Positions 8,888 through 16,277 are shown, counted from the stretch's first letter. The stretch: DNA of 32,708 nucleotides from Streptomyces ureilyticus (GCF_011045025.1 NZ_JAAKZX010000103.1:1-32708); one strand, 5' to 3'. The notes: generated by a model not told the origin, from the letters alone. Made by a program: numbers and translations.

Positions 8888-8995
8888 GCCCGGAAGCGCA
8901 TCGCCGCCGTGCTTCCCGCGGGGCGGACCGGACTGCCAACCGGCGCCCGCGGGCAAGCCATGGCCGCAGGTCACGCACGCGGGGCGAGGCCCGAC

Positions 8996-9195
8996 TCAGG
9001 ATGCCGCCGACCGGCTTGTTCTCGTCACGGATCGGCGCAGCGATGCCCACCACGTCGGGGTCGAGTTCTCCTCGCGTGACGGAGTAGCCGATGCGGCGGA
9101 TGCGGCCGAGGCGTTCCATCAGGGAGTCGACGTCGAGGGGTGGCCGGGGTGAAACGGCGCAGTTCGGCGTTCTCCAGCAGTCTGCGGGCATCGTC
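8996..9195 (-). pseudogene. Frameshifted remnant of an IclR-family regulator (effector domain)
   Basis: Read on the minus strand, one frame gives LLENAELRRFTP (about 9147-9181) and a second frame continues with LMERLGRIRRIGYSV, GELDPDVVGIAAPIRDEN and KPVGGIL (down to about 8996). In order, these are the landmarks of the C-terminal effector domain of IclR regulators, where a RFTP-type segment precedes the RxxGYAxxxxELEPGV and IAAPVRD motifs. The switch of frame near 9145 and the absence of the winged-helix N-terminus and of the C-terminal end mark it as a broken gene. Flanking decayed DNA at 9200-9640 supports this. Confidence 0.55.
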
Positions 9196-9350
9196 GCGAC
9201 AGCTAGGGGCGGCGTCTTCGCCATCGTCGTGCACCTGGCCCGCCGCCCGGTCCCGCTTTTCCTGGACAAGGACAGGCGGGCCGGGCGTGCGGGCCGCTGG
9301 GGCATGACGCTTCGGGGCCGTCCGGGCCCGTCGCCCCAGCCGCTCGGTGC

Positions 9351-9370
9351 GCGCATGCGCATGCGCATGC
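9351..9370. repeat. GCGCAT hexamer triplet
   Basis: Three GCGCAT units in a row, plus GC, give a self-complementary alternating purine/pyrimidine tract. It lies inside the decayed region between 8888 and 9788. Confidence 0.8.
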
Positions 9371-9523
9371 AGGGAAGGATGCACGCAGCCTTCAACGCCT
9401 CGGCGGGGACGTCGGGCGGCGCGGTGCCCTGTGGTGGCAATGCACCACGGCGCGGGCGGCGGCTCGTGGCCACTGCCTGAACGGAGAGCTCCGTGTCTGA
9501 TCAGACCCGGCCGTCTCAGGCAC

Positions 9524-9619
9524 CAACCGGCCACCCACCGGCTTCGGGCCGGGAGCCTTCTGCGGCCAAGGGGGCAGCAACGGCTCGATCAGCGCCCACA
9601 GTTCGGCATCCACGTCCAC
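9524..9619 (-). mobile_element. 5' remnant of an IS5-type transposase gene
   Basis: From a GTG at 9617-9619 the minus strand reads DAELWALIEPLLPPWP followed by KAPGPKPVGGRL. This matches the opening of IS5-family transposases, in which an ELWxLIEPLLPPxP segment precedes a GPRPVxDRxxLxGIL stretch. After RL the similarity stops and the frame runs into unrelated sequence. Only about 30 codons of a protein that is normally some 260-280 residues long remain. No terminal inverted repeat or target duplication was recognised. Confidence 0.6.
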
Positions 9620-9640
9620 GACTGGGAGTTGAACCGGCGG

Positions 9641-9739
9641 TCAGTCGATGATACCGATCGTCTTCCTGACCTCTTGTGCCTCCACGGTGTCCTCGGGTGC
9701 CGGCGTATCGATGACAAGCGGCTTGCCGAAGTCGGTGCG
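9641..9739 (-). other. Coding-like stretch of unknown origin
   Basis: Read on the minus strand, this segment encodes TDFGKPLVIDTPAPEDT followed by VEAQEVRKTIGIID and a TGA at 9641-9643. Codon third positions are largely G or C. There is no convincing start codon with a ribosome binding site close upstream; the nearest in-frame ATG overlaps the start of the plus-strand gene at 9789. It could be the end of a decayed gene or a short peptide gene with an unseen start. I recognise no family. Confidence 0.25.
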
Positions 9740-9788
9740 TCGCTCTCGGCGGCGGCCGCATTGACGGCGCCTTAGGGAAAGGAGAGGC

Positions 9789-11060
9789 ATGCCCCGGGGT
9801 GAGGAAGAGAAAGCAGAAGAGCGGACGCCGGGGAAGGAGCGCGTTGCGCCGACCGGGTCCGGGTCCGAGTTCGCGGTGGTCATCTCCGCTGACGGTTCCG
9901 CCGTGATCGACGATGAGCCGGTTCTGGTGACGCCGGGTGAGCCGGTCGATGTCGCGGTGCTGGAGACGTTGCACGGGTATGCGCGCGCCCGGGGTGCGTC
10001 GGTCAGGGCAGCGATCTCCGATCCGTCGGTGGGGTACGTGGCGGTCATGGAGGTGGCAGCGGACGGGACCAGCAGGCTGCTGGAGCGGCGTCAGGTGGGG
10101 AGAACGGGATCCGCCGCGTCCGCGGGAGCCGGCACGTCTGGCGGAGCCGCGGGGTCCGGGTCCGGCACGTCCGGCGGCGCTGCGGGAACCAGCGTGCCGG
10201 GTGGAGTCGGAGAATCCGGTTCCGGAAAGGCGCAGCCCCCGCCGGACGGCGGCAAGAGGGACTGGCTCGGGCTGTTCGAACGGCCCGTGATGCTCGCCCT
10301 GGTGGCCGCCGTCGTGGCATCCGTCGCCGTCGGGTCGGTGATGACCTGGGCCGGTGGCGGATCGGGCCGCGGCGGATCGGGCCGCGGCGGGGAGCAGAAC
10401 CAGGCCGCCACGTCGGGCTACGAGGCCGAGGTCCCACCGGCGGACCTTGAGCCCGTACCCGCACCGACCGCCACGACCAGTCCGCCGTCCACGAGCTCGG
10501 TGCCCCTCCCGCCTCCTCCTTCCGCGATTCTTTCTTCCTCACCCCCTGCCCCTGCATCTCCGAAGCCGATGCCGCCGTCGGCGGAACCTACGGCGCCCGC
10601 GCAGGAGACCGCGGCGACCGCCGTGACGAGGCTGGCGGGTGAGCGCCCAGGGCGGCACATCTGTTATCGCGTCTATCTGGAGGACGACGGCTGGCAGAAG
10701 CCCGTGTGCGACGGCGCCGCGGCCGGTGAGGTGAACGGGGACCAGAAGGTCAAGTCCATGAACATCGCGGTGTCCGGTACGGCAGGCACGTCGGCCAACG
10801 CCTTCGTCCACAAAGACGGTTGGAAGACGGCCTGGAGCAGCGTGGGCGACGGCGCCGACAACTACATCGGCAGCACCGAACAGGACGCCCCGCACATGCT
10901 GGGCTTCGCCATCGCTGTCCCCGAGGGCAAGGTCTGCCAGGAGGCCAGCACCCGTACCAGGGGATGGCTCGGCCAGCTGTGCGCCGAGCAGGACGACTAC
11001 ATCTTCGGCGGCAGCATCAACGACGAGCGCTGGCTCGAGGCCGTCAGATTGACGGTGTGA
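9789..11060 (+). CDS. Single-pass membrane protein with hydrophobic-W (ChW-like) repeats
   Basis: A 423-residue protein. Residues 1-95 form an acidic soluble domain (FAVVISADGSAVIDDEP onward). A Gly/Ser-rich linker with two GTSGGAAG copies follows at about 110-145, then a transmembrane helix (PVMLALVAAVVASVAVGSV) near residues 170-190, a second Gly/Arg linker, a long Pro/Ser/Thr-rich stalk to about residue 280, and a C-terminal domain. That domain contains three repeats, each with a GW core: DDGWQKPVCDGAAAG, HKDGWKTAWSSVGDG and RTRGWLGQLCAEQD. Each ends in a hydrophobic strand, as in the clostridial hydrophobic W family (PF07538). The topology suggests a cytoplasmic N-domain and an exported repeat domain. 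The start follows GGAAAGGAGAG. Its role is unknown; binding of a wall or host glycan is possible. Confidence 0.75.
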   Translation: MPRGEEEKAEERTPGKERVAPTGSGSEFAVVISADGSAVIDDEPVLVTPGEPVDVAVLETLHGYARARGASVRAAISDPSVGYVAVMEVAADGTSRLLERRQVGRTGSAASAGAGTSGGAAGSGSGTSGGAAGTSVPGGVGESGSGKAQPPPDGGKRDWLGLFERPVMLALVAAVVASVAVGSVMTWAGGGSGRGGSGRGGEQNQAATSGYEAEVPPADLEPVPAPTATTSPPSTSSVPLPPPPSAILSSSPPAPASPKPMPPSAEPTAPAQETAATAVTRLAGERPGRHICYRVYLEDDGWQKPVCDGAAAGEVNGDQKVKSMNIAVSGTAGTSANAFVHKDGWKTAWSSVGDGADNYIGSTEQDAPHMLGFAIAVPEGKVCQEASTRTRGWLGQLCAEQDDYIFGGSINDERWLEAVRLTV

Positions 11061-11078
11061 ACGACATGGCTGACGCCT

Positions 11079-11099
11079 GGCCCGCACTGCGCACGGGCC
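11079..11099. terminator. Weak hairpin after the ChW-repeat gene
   Basis: GGCCCG at 11079-11084 pairs with CGGGCC at 11094-11099 around a 9-nt loop, 18 nt after the stop codon. The stem is short, so termination here is uncertain. Confidence 0.35.
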
Positions 11100-11117
11100 G
11101 GGCATCGGTTGTGGTTG

Positions 11118-11240
11118 TCAGCCCTGGCTCGCCGGTCCCTGCGCGGCGGGTCGGCCCGCGCCGCGGTAGGCGTTGCCGCCGGCGTTCGCGGTCCTCCCGT
11201 CGTAGTGCCACTGCTTCGGGTGTCGGCACGCAGGCCCCAT
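11118..11240 (-). other. Coding-like 40-codon stretch downstream of the chitinase gene
   Basis: From an ATG at 11238-11240 the minus strand reads MGPACRHPKQWHYDGR, then TANAGGNAYRGAGRPAAQ, and ends at TGA 11118-11120. Codon third positions are nearly all G or C. The frame stays open upstream for at least 10 more codons. No ribosome binding site is obvious, and I cannot name a family. It is either a small protein read after the chitinase or the C-terminal scrap of a lost gene. Confidence 0.3.
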
Positions 11241-11284
11241 GCGGGACAACCGCCAGGAACTCAGGACGTTTCGTTCCGCCCGTC

Positions 11285-12475
11285 TCAGCAGGAGAGGCCG
11301 GCTCCCGGTGCAACTCCGAGGATGTGAGCGAAGTGCTGGTACGAGTCGACGCGGCTCTGGACCTGGGCGGGATTTTTACCGTCGCATTCCAGGGCCCCGT
11401 TGATAGAGCGGATGGTCTGGCCGAAGCCTGCCTGGTTCACCATGCTGTCGTGTGGGGTTGCAGTGCCCGGCCCGGACTGGGTGTTCCAGTACCACAGGGC
11501 CGTCTTCCAGGCCACGGCTGCATCGTTCTGGACCAGCCCTGGGTCGTTGAGCAGGTCGATCCCCAACGCGTCGCCCGCCGCCTTGTAGTTGTAATTCCAA
11601 CTGAGCTGGATCGGGCCACGGCCGTAATAGGCGTCCTGCCCGGCAGGGCAGCCATAGGACTGGTTGGGGTCGCAGTAGTGCGGGTAGTTGGCGGTGTTCT
11701 GCTCGACGATGTGCTGCAAGCCGCCGGTCTCGTGGCCTGCATTGGCGAGGAAGGCGGCGGCCTCCTGCTTCCTGACGGTGTCGCTGCCGGTGGCGGCGAA
11801 GCCGGGGTGAGCGCTCAACGCCGTGACCAGCCCGCTGTAGGTGTAGAAAGAATTCCGGTTTGGGAACATCTGGTTGAACTGTGCCTCACTCACGACGAAG
11901 CCCGCGCTCCGCGCCGGGACACGGCCGGGCAGTCGCGCCCCGGGCTTCGTGGTGGTCCACTTCTGATTCGCGGCACCGGTGCAGGTCCAGATCTGGAGGC
12001 GCGCGCCGTTGGAGCCGTTGCTGTCCCGCACGTCCAAGCACTTGTCCGCGGCCGGGTTGACGATGTCATGGGCCTCGTTGACCACCCACTGCTGGTTGGG
12101 GCCGCCGTGGCAGTCCCACAGGTGGACCGCCGTCCCGTCGGCGGTCCCGAAGTCGCGAGCGTCCAGGCACTTGCCGAACACCCGCAGGGTTCCGTCAGCT
12201 CGTCTCGACACGAGTTGCGCGTCGGTGCTGTTGCAGTCGAAGAGCTGAACGGCGGTGCCGTTGGCGCTGTTTCCCTCCGCCACGTCGATGCATTTGCCCG
12301 CCAATCCGATAATCGGGCCCTCCGACGATGACGATTCGGCCGCAAGGCCCAGCTTCTCCGGTGCGGCGGCGAACACAGTGGCTGCAATGGCGGCCAGGAT
12401 GGTGCTTGCTGCGAAGCCGACGCGAACAAGTCTTCCGGAAGTGCGCCACCCTAAGCGGGGTGTGGTGGACCTCAT
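11285..12475 (-). CDS. Secreted family 19 chitinase with N-terminal ricin-type lectin domain
   Basis: A 396-residue GH19 chitinase that hydrolyses beta-1,4 linkages in chitin outside the cell. The ATG at 12473-12475 has AAGGAG 8 nt upstream; a GTG three codons earlier overlaps that Shine-Dalgarno sequence and is less likely. A Sec-type signal spans about residues 1-45. A ricin-type beta-trefoil (CBM13) follows at about 55-175, with C-x-D-x-x-x repeats such as GKCLDARDFGTADGTAV and QxW elements. The catalytic domain starts near residue 190. It has AGHETGG with the general acid Glu at residue 249, then VEQNTANYPHYCD, YYGRGPIQLSWNYNY and TIRSINGALEC, all standard for Streptomyces GH19 enzymes. 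It is transcribed towards the ChW-repeat gene. No DasR-type operator (ACTGGTCTAGACCAGT-like) was found upstream. Confidence 0.92.
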   Translation of the reverse strand: MRSTTPRLGWRTSGRLVRVGFAASTILAAIAATVFAAAPEKLGLAAESSSSEGPIIGLAGKCIDVAEGNSANGTAVQLFDCNSTDAQLVSRRADGTLRVFGKCLDARDFGTADGTAVHLWDCHGGPNQQWVVNEAHDIVNPAADKCLDVRDSNGSNGARLQIWTCTGAANQKWTTTKPGARLPGRVPARSAGFVVSEAQFNQMFPNRNSFYTYSGLVTALSAHPGFAATGSDTVRKQEAAAFLANAGHETGGLQHIVEQNTANYPHYCDPNQSYGCPAGQDAYYGRGPIQLSWNYNYKAAGDALGIDLLNDPGLVQNDAAVAWKTALWYWNTQSGPGTATPHDSMVNQAGFGQTIRSINGALECDGKNPAQVQSRVDSYQHFAHILGVAPGAGLSC

Positions 12476-12910
12476 GGATGTCACTCCTTGGTTCTGTCGT
12501 GAAGGTGGGGGCGGATTCGCCGCTGCATCCAGCGAACCGACACTGCTCCCGAAGTCGTCGATGCCGACACCGTCCGCTGACTGACGCAGGCATCACGGCC
12601 AGGAGCAGCAGACGGTTCATTCGCCGCGCCGCGGGGCAACTCAGAACAGGCCCTGGAGCCGACCGGCAGCGGGTGGAGGTTCTTGAGGCTGAGCTTCGGG
12701 AAGGAGGCGGAGCCACGCTCGATGGGTTGTGGCGGCAAGGACCCGACACCAATGTGTTGGCGCCGGGACTATCGGCAGATCATGGCCATCTCGGCCATCC
12801 CGATCCGTTTCCCCGAGTCGCCGACCCGAGCTGGACGTGCGGTGTCGAGGTTCAGGGTCAGGTGTCCTGGTAGGTACGGGCTTAGACCCGGCGGGCTGCG
12901 CTTGGCGGCT
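12476..12910. other. Intergenic stretch upstream of the chitinase gene
   Basis: This 435-nt stretch must contain the chitinase promoter and the 3' flank of the second DUF418 gene. No reading frame looks real on either strand. I found no DasR-like palindrome and no clear promoter boxes. A 7-bp stem (12901-12907 with 12923-12929) spans the stop region of the DUF418 gene and may assist termination. Confidence 0.4.
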
Positions 12911-14107
12911 TCACGGCCTGCGCGCCAAGGTAGCCGTGCGCAACAGCCATTCGGCCGGCCCGTACGGTACGTGGCGCAACAGGTGGCTGCTCAGGGTCAG
13001 TTGTGCCGCGTACAGGGCGAAGCAGCCGAGCAGCAGCACGGTCATCCCGAAGCGGCCGTACCACGCCAGACCGTATCCGGTGAAGACCAGGGCCATCACC
13101 AACGACTGCGTGAGGTAGTTGGTCATGGCCATCCGGCCGGCCGGGGCCAGGGCACATCCGACCCGCCGGCCGAGGCCGGTGCGCAACAGGAGCAGCAGGC
13201 CGCAGACGTACACAACGGACAGGAACGGAGCGGTGAGCACGCCGACAGCCGAACCGACGTCGTACCAGCGCGCATCGAGCGGCCCGTTGCGGCAGATGGC
13301 CATGAAGACACTTCCGGCCAGCCCGATCGGCAGGCAGCAGATGACGATCTGTGTCAGCCACGCGCGGTACCGGAAGCTGTCGGCGAGGATCCGACGTCGG
13401 CCCGCGGCGAGTCCGAGCAGGAGGGCGGCCAGCATGTCGGCCGAGTAGACGATGCTCCAGCCCAGCGTGTCATGCAGCACCCGCAGATGGGCCCCGACGA
13501 CCGAGCCGGGATCGCCCCGCCAGGCCGCCACGCTCGCGTTCACCGTGGACGAGATGTCCTGCGGCCCCAGCGGCTCTGCGCATCGGACCGTGAACAATCC
13601 CCAGGCCAGCAGGCATGCCGAGACACCGACTATGAGCCAGATCGCAGCCCGCACCAGCGTGTGTGCCGCGGAGTCCCGGACCCAGAACAGTACGAGACTC
13701 AGCACCGCGTAAACCATCAGGACGTCGCCTGAGAACAGCAGCACGCCGTGAGCGAGGCCGAGCAGGAACAGACAGATCAGACGGCGTAGATGCCGGGGTG
13801 CGAAGGGTGCACCCGCGCGCTCGGCCGAGGCTCGCTGCAGAGTGAAGCTGTACCCGAACAGGAACGAGAACACCAGGTAGAACTTGGCGGAGATCAGGGC
13901 TGTGACCAGCCACTCGACCACCTTGTCCGACTGTGACACGACCAGTTCGCCTTCCGGACCCACCTGCTGCCCAGCCATGATCTGGACGTTGACCAGGAGG
14001 ATGCCCAGCAGCGCGAACCCCCGCAGTACGTCGACCTCCCAGACGCGGCTCCGCCCCGGTACCGACGTGGCGTCGGAAGGTGTTTGTGTACGGCGCGAGG
14101 CATGCAA
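12911..14107 (-). CDS. DUF418 family multi-pass membrane protein (copy 2)
   Basis: A 398-residue paralogue of the protein at 5228-6439. It has the same opening motif (EVDVLRGFALLGILLVNVQ), about ten transmembrane helices and the C-terminal DUF418 domain with MTNYLTQSLVMALVFTGYG. Differences are scattered along the whole length, so this is not a recent copy. The start is TTG at 14105-14107, preceded by GGAG with 6 nt spacing. As in copy 1, the initiation codon is TTG. It is divergent from the small ORF and channel gene that begin at 14366. The biochemical function is unknown. Confidence 0.88.
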   Translation of the reverse strand: MHASRRTQTPSDATSVPGRSRVWEVDVLRGFALLGILLVNVQIMAGQQVGPEGELVVSQSDKVVEWLVTALISAKFYLVFSFLFGYSFTLQRASAERAGAPFAPRHLRRLICLFLLGLAHGVLLFSGDVLMVYAVLSLVLFWVRDSAAHTLVRAAIWLIVGVSACLLAWGLFTVRCAEPLGPQDISSTVNASVAAWRGDPGSVVGAHLRVLHDTLGWSIVYSADMLAALLLGLAAGRRRILADSFRYRAWLTQIVICCLPIGLAGSVFMAICRNGPLDARWYDVGSAVGVLTAPFLSVVYVCGLLLLLRTGLGRRVGCALAPAGRMAMTNYLTQSLVMALVFTGYGLAWYGRFGMTVLLLGCFALYAAQLTLSSHLLRHVPYGPAEWLLRTATLARRP

Positions 14108-14365
14108 GGGGTTCTCCGGGACTGGTCCAATAACCGGCGCATTCGGCTCAGAGTTGCTCTACGTGCCACGGAGCTGCGCAGTTCACCAGAGGGTCCCGCT
14201 CTGGCGGGTCTTTGGGCCGGCGTGTCGAGACGGTGGCCTTCGGTCCTGACCGGTGTTGAGCCAGTGAACTGTTTCCGTATGGCGTCCGTTGTGGTGGCCG
14301 GGACCGCCGTGGCAGTCCCGACGGAGATCACGCAGTCGGCTATGAGGGGAGGAAGAGGAACAGGT

Positions 14366-14506
14366 ATGCGCGGGGACGAAGATGGCGACAGCGTCACCGG
14401 CGGCGACCACGTCGCGCCTCGACAGGCACTCGAACTCGTGGGTCGTTTGAAGCGCGTGGCGCCTTACGAGCCTGTATCCGGTCATTGGAGGCCGGACTGG
14501 TGCTGA
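14366..14506 (+). CDS. Small ORF overlapping the start of the TRIC channel gene
   Basis: A 46-residue frame opens with an ATG preceded by GGAGGAAGAGGAACAGGT, a good ribosome binding region; an in-frame ATG at 14342 is also possible. It encodes an acidic start (MRGDEDGDSVTGGD), a central LELVGRLKRV stretch and the end GHWRPDWC. Its TGA at 14504-14506 lies 7 nt inside the next gene, whose GTG start is at 14500-14502. The arrangement fits translational coupling, either as a leader peptide or as a small protein made with the channel. I recognise no homologue. Confidence 0.45.
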   Translation: MRGDEDGDSVTGGDHVAPRQALELVGRLKRVAPYEPVSGHWRPDWC

Positions 14507-15417
14507 TCAACGACTTGAGTGGCGAAATACAACACATGATGGACCTCCTGGGTATCTTCGCCTTCGCCCTGTCAGGGGCGTTCATGGCGGTACGCAGGGA
14601 CTTCGACCTGTTCGGGACGCTCATCCTGAGCTGGGCCGCTGGGCTGGGAGGCGGTCTCTTCCGGGACCTGGTTCTCGGGGTAACACCGGTTGCCTTCACC
14701 GACCTTGGCTATTTCTTCACGCCGGTCGCTGCTGCCTTGATCGTCTACTTCGGTCACCGGTTGCATGATGACCACAAGGTTCGCAAGAGCGCGCTCTTGG
14801 ATATTTCCGACGCCGGCGCACTTGGGATCTTCAGTGTCACTGGCACGATCAAGGCACTTGACCACGGCTTCAACATTCCAGCAGCCGCGGTCCTCGGCAG
14901 CGTGAGCGCCGTGGGAGGCGGTGCTCTGGCAAGCATTCTCGCCCTGGAAGTGCCATCGCTGCTCAAGTGGGACCGCGATCTGTACGCGCTGCCCGCTCTG
15001 GTCGGAGCGGGCTCGACGGCTGCTCTCCACGTTGGCGGCTTACTCAACGTCGGTACGGCCGTCGGTACGGCGGTGTTTGCCCTCCTCCTGCGCGTGCTCG
15101 CTCTGCGCTACCGTTGGCGCACTCCGCGGTCACACTTCTGGCGTGACCCGTTCTCGGGGATGCGCCACCAGCCGACGACTACGGATTCGACTCCACAGAA
15201 AGTGCGGTCCGCCCTGGAGGCCGACACCGTCACCCTGAGCCATGTCGAGGTCCAAACGGTCCAGCTCCGTCGGGACAACCAGTCGTACGGCGGTGTTCGC
15301 CCCGTCCCCGACACGCGGTTCGTATGGAGCGAGCGAGGACGGGCAAATCGTGCTCGCCCGACGAGTCACCATGGTGATTCCACGGGGCACGAGCAGACAG
15401 CTGCCGGAAGCTCCTGA
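14500..15417 (+). CDS. TRIC/UPF0126-family cation channel protein with C-terminal extension
   Basis: A 305-residue membrane protein. Residues 1-213 form the UPF0126 (trimeric intracellular cation channel) domain: seven helices in two similar halves, each with a glycine-rich kink (WAAGLGGGLFRDLVLG and VSAVGGGALASILALE). Prokaryotic members form potassium-permeable trimers. The last 90 residues are polar, Arg/Thr/Ser-rich and not part of the domain, which usually ends after about 200-210 residues. The GTG at 14500 has GGAGG 8 nt upstream. A TTG at 14485 in the same frame lies on top of that Shine-Dalgarno sequence and is rejected. The start overlaps the stop of a small ORF. Confidence 0.85.
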   Translation: MLINDLSGEIQHMMDLLGIFAFALSGAFMAVRRDFDLFGTLILSWAAGLGGGLFRDLVLGVTPVAFTDLGYFFTPVAAALIVYFGHRLHDDHKVRKSALLDISDAGALGIFSVTGTIKALDHGFNIPAAAVLGSVSAVGGGALASILALEVPSLLKWDRDLYALPALVGAGSTAALHVGGLLNVGTAVGTAVFALLLRVLALRYRWRTPRSHFWRDPFSGMRHQPTTTDSTPQKVRSALEADTVTLSHVEVQTVQLRRDNQSYGGVRPVPDTRFVWSERGRANRARPTSHHGDSTGHEQTAAGSS

Positions 15418-15582
15418 TTCTCGGCAAGGGTGAAACGAGGGCCACGTACGGCGGATGAAAAGTGAGCCACCAGACCTGCCGCACGGCGGGGGAATCCCGG
15501 CCACTCCAGCCGGGCGATCCCGGTTCCAGACAACTGGTGAACGGGTCAGGGGGTGAACCGATCTGGTTGCGTCCGCGTTGCC
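15418..15582. other. Non-coding stretch with a possible IS-end scrap
   Basis: No gene is seen here. On the minus strand, GTGGCTCACTTTTCATCCGC (about 15452-15475) resembles the repeated spacer found at the ends of some actinobacterial IS21-type elements. Only one copy is present and nothing of istA or istB accompanies it, so the assignment is weak. Confidence 0.2.
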
Positions 15583-15754
15583 GGGGTCGAGGTGCTCCTG
15601 TCTGCGGGCCGCGCAAGCTCAGCGAAGGCGGCCGCCGCCCTGAGGGCAGCCGGGCATCGCCCACTTGGGGCCCACGCCTGCGGACGAGGACGTCGTCCTG
15701 CGGATCTGGCCCGAGCGCGGCGAGCCTTACGACCCGCACGGCCCGCCGTTCTGA
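15583..15754 (+). pseudogene. Frameshifted unidentified coding remnant
   Basis: One frame gives VEVLLSAGRASSAKAAAALR up to about 15655. A second continues as GIAHLGPTPADEDVVLRIWP then ERGEPYDPHGPPF and stops at TGA 15752-15754. Both parts have codon bias like real genes, but neither frame is open over the whole length; frame two has a TGA at 15641. The end lies 46 nt before the next gene, so it may be the decayed first gene of that unit. No family recognised. Confidence 0.25.
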
Positions 15755-15800
15755 CATCTCCCCGCCCCGACCCCGCGACACCCCAAGGAGGCCGAACGAA

Positions 15801-16277
15801 GTGTCGGTGAACGACGACTGCGGAGTACCCGATCCCACGGGGGCGCTGCTGTGCGCGAGAGTGCCCGCGCACGACGGCGACCACCGTGCAGACGGGCGGA
15901 ACTGGGCCCGGAGCGAGTGCTGGACCATGCCGCCGGAGCTTGCGACGCCGTGTGTCCTCGACCGCGAACACGACGGACGCCACGTGGCCACAGCCTGGCG
16001 CGGAACCGGGGAAGGGCAACCCGTGGCGGTGAGGGTGGAGTGGGACGAGCGCGGCGTCACCTGGCTGCCCGACGCGCCGCTGCCGCGTCCGGCCTGGACA
16101 CCCAACCCGGCCGCCGCATGGGGAGATGAGGGCGAAAGCATCGTCTCCTGCCTGGGGTACCCGGACTGCACGCACTGCACAAAGGAGTCTCCGGGACCAG
16201 TCGGCATCCCGGTCCTCCCCGGCAAACTTCCTGATGAGCAGCTCCTCGCCGAGATGGCTGCCCACGCGAACTGGTGA
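15801..16277 (+). CDS. Small protein with paired Cys/His motifs, function unknown
   Basis: A 158-residue soluble protein starting at GTG with AAGGAGG 9 nt upstream; a second GTG two codons later is an alternative. The N-terminal half carries two similar units: C-x9-C with a following H-D-G-D-H cluster (CGVPDPTGALLCARVPAHD, residues 6-24), then C-x9-C with E-H-D-G-R-H (CWTMPPELATPCVLDREHD). These look like a duplicated metal-binding knuckle, and similar C-C-H-H patterns recur in small actinobacterial proteins. A third Cys group (CLGYPDCTHC) lies near residue 118. The C-terminus LPDEQLLAEMAAHANW is helical. I know no established function. A hairpin follows the stop directly. Confidence 0.7.
   Translation: MSVNDDCGVPDPTGALLCARVPAHDGDHRADGRNWARSECWTMPPELATPCVLDREHDGRHVATAWRGTGEGQPVAVRVEWDERGVTWLPDAPLPRPAWTPNPAAAWGDEGESIVSCLGYPDCTHCTKESPGPVGIPVLPGKLPDEQLLAEMAAHANW

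Noticed and set aside
9641..9739. RiPP precursor peptide
   Set aside because: No modification enzyme, protease or dedicated transporter gene is nearby and no leader/core pattern is recognisable; kept only as an unassigned coding-like stretch.
12476..12910. DasR (ACTGGTCTAGACCAGT-like) or chitinase direct-repeat operator
   Set aside because: No match to such a palindrome was seen in the region upstream of the chitinase gene.
14186..14204. Hairpin CCAGAG/CTCTGG upstream of the small ORF
   Set aside because: Only a 6-bp stem, with no gene ending there and no riboswitch-like layout; likely chance in G/C-rich DNA.
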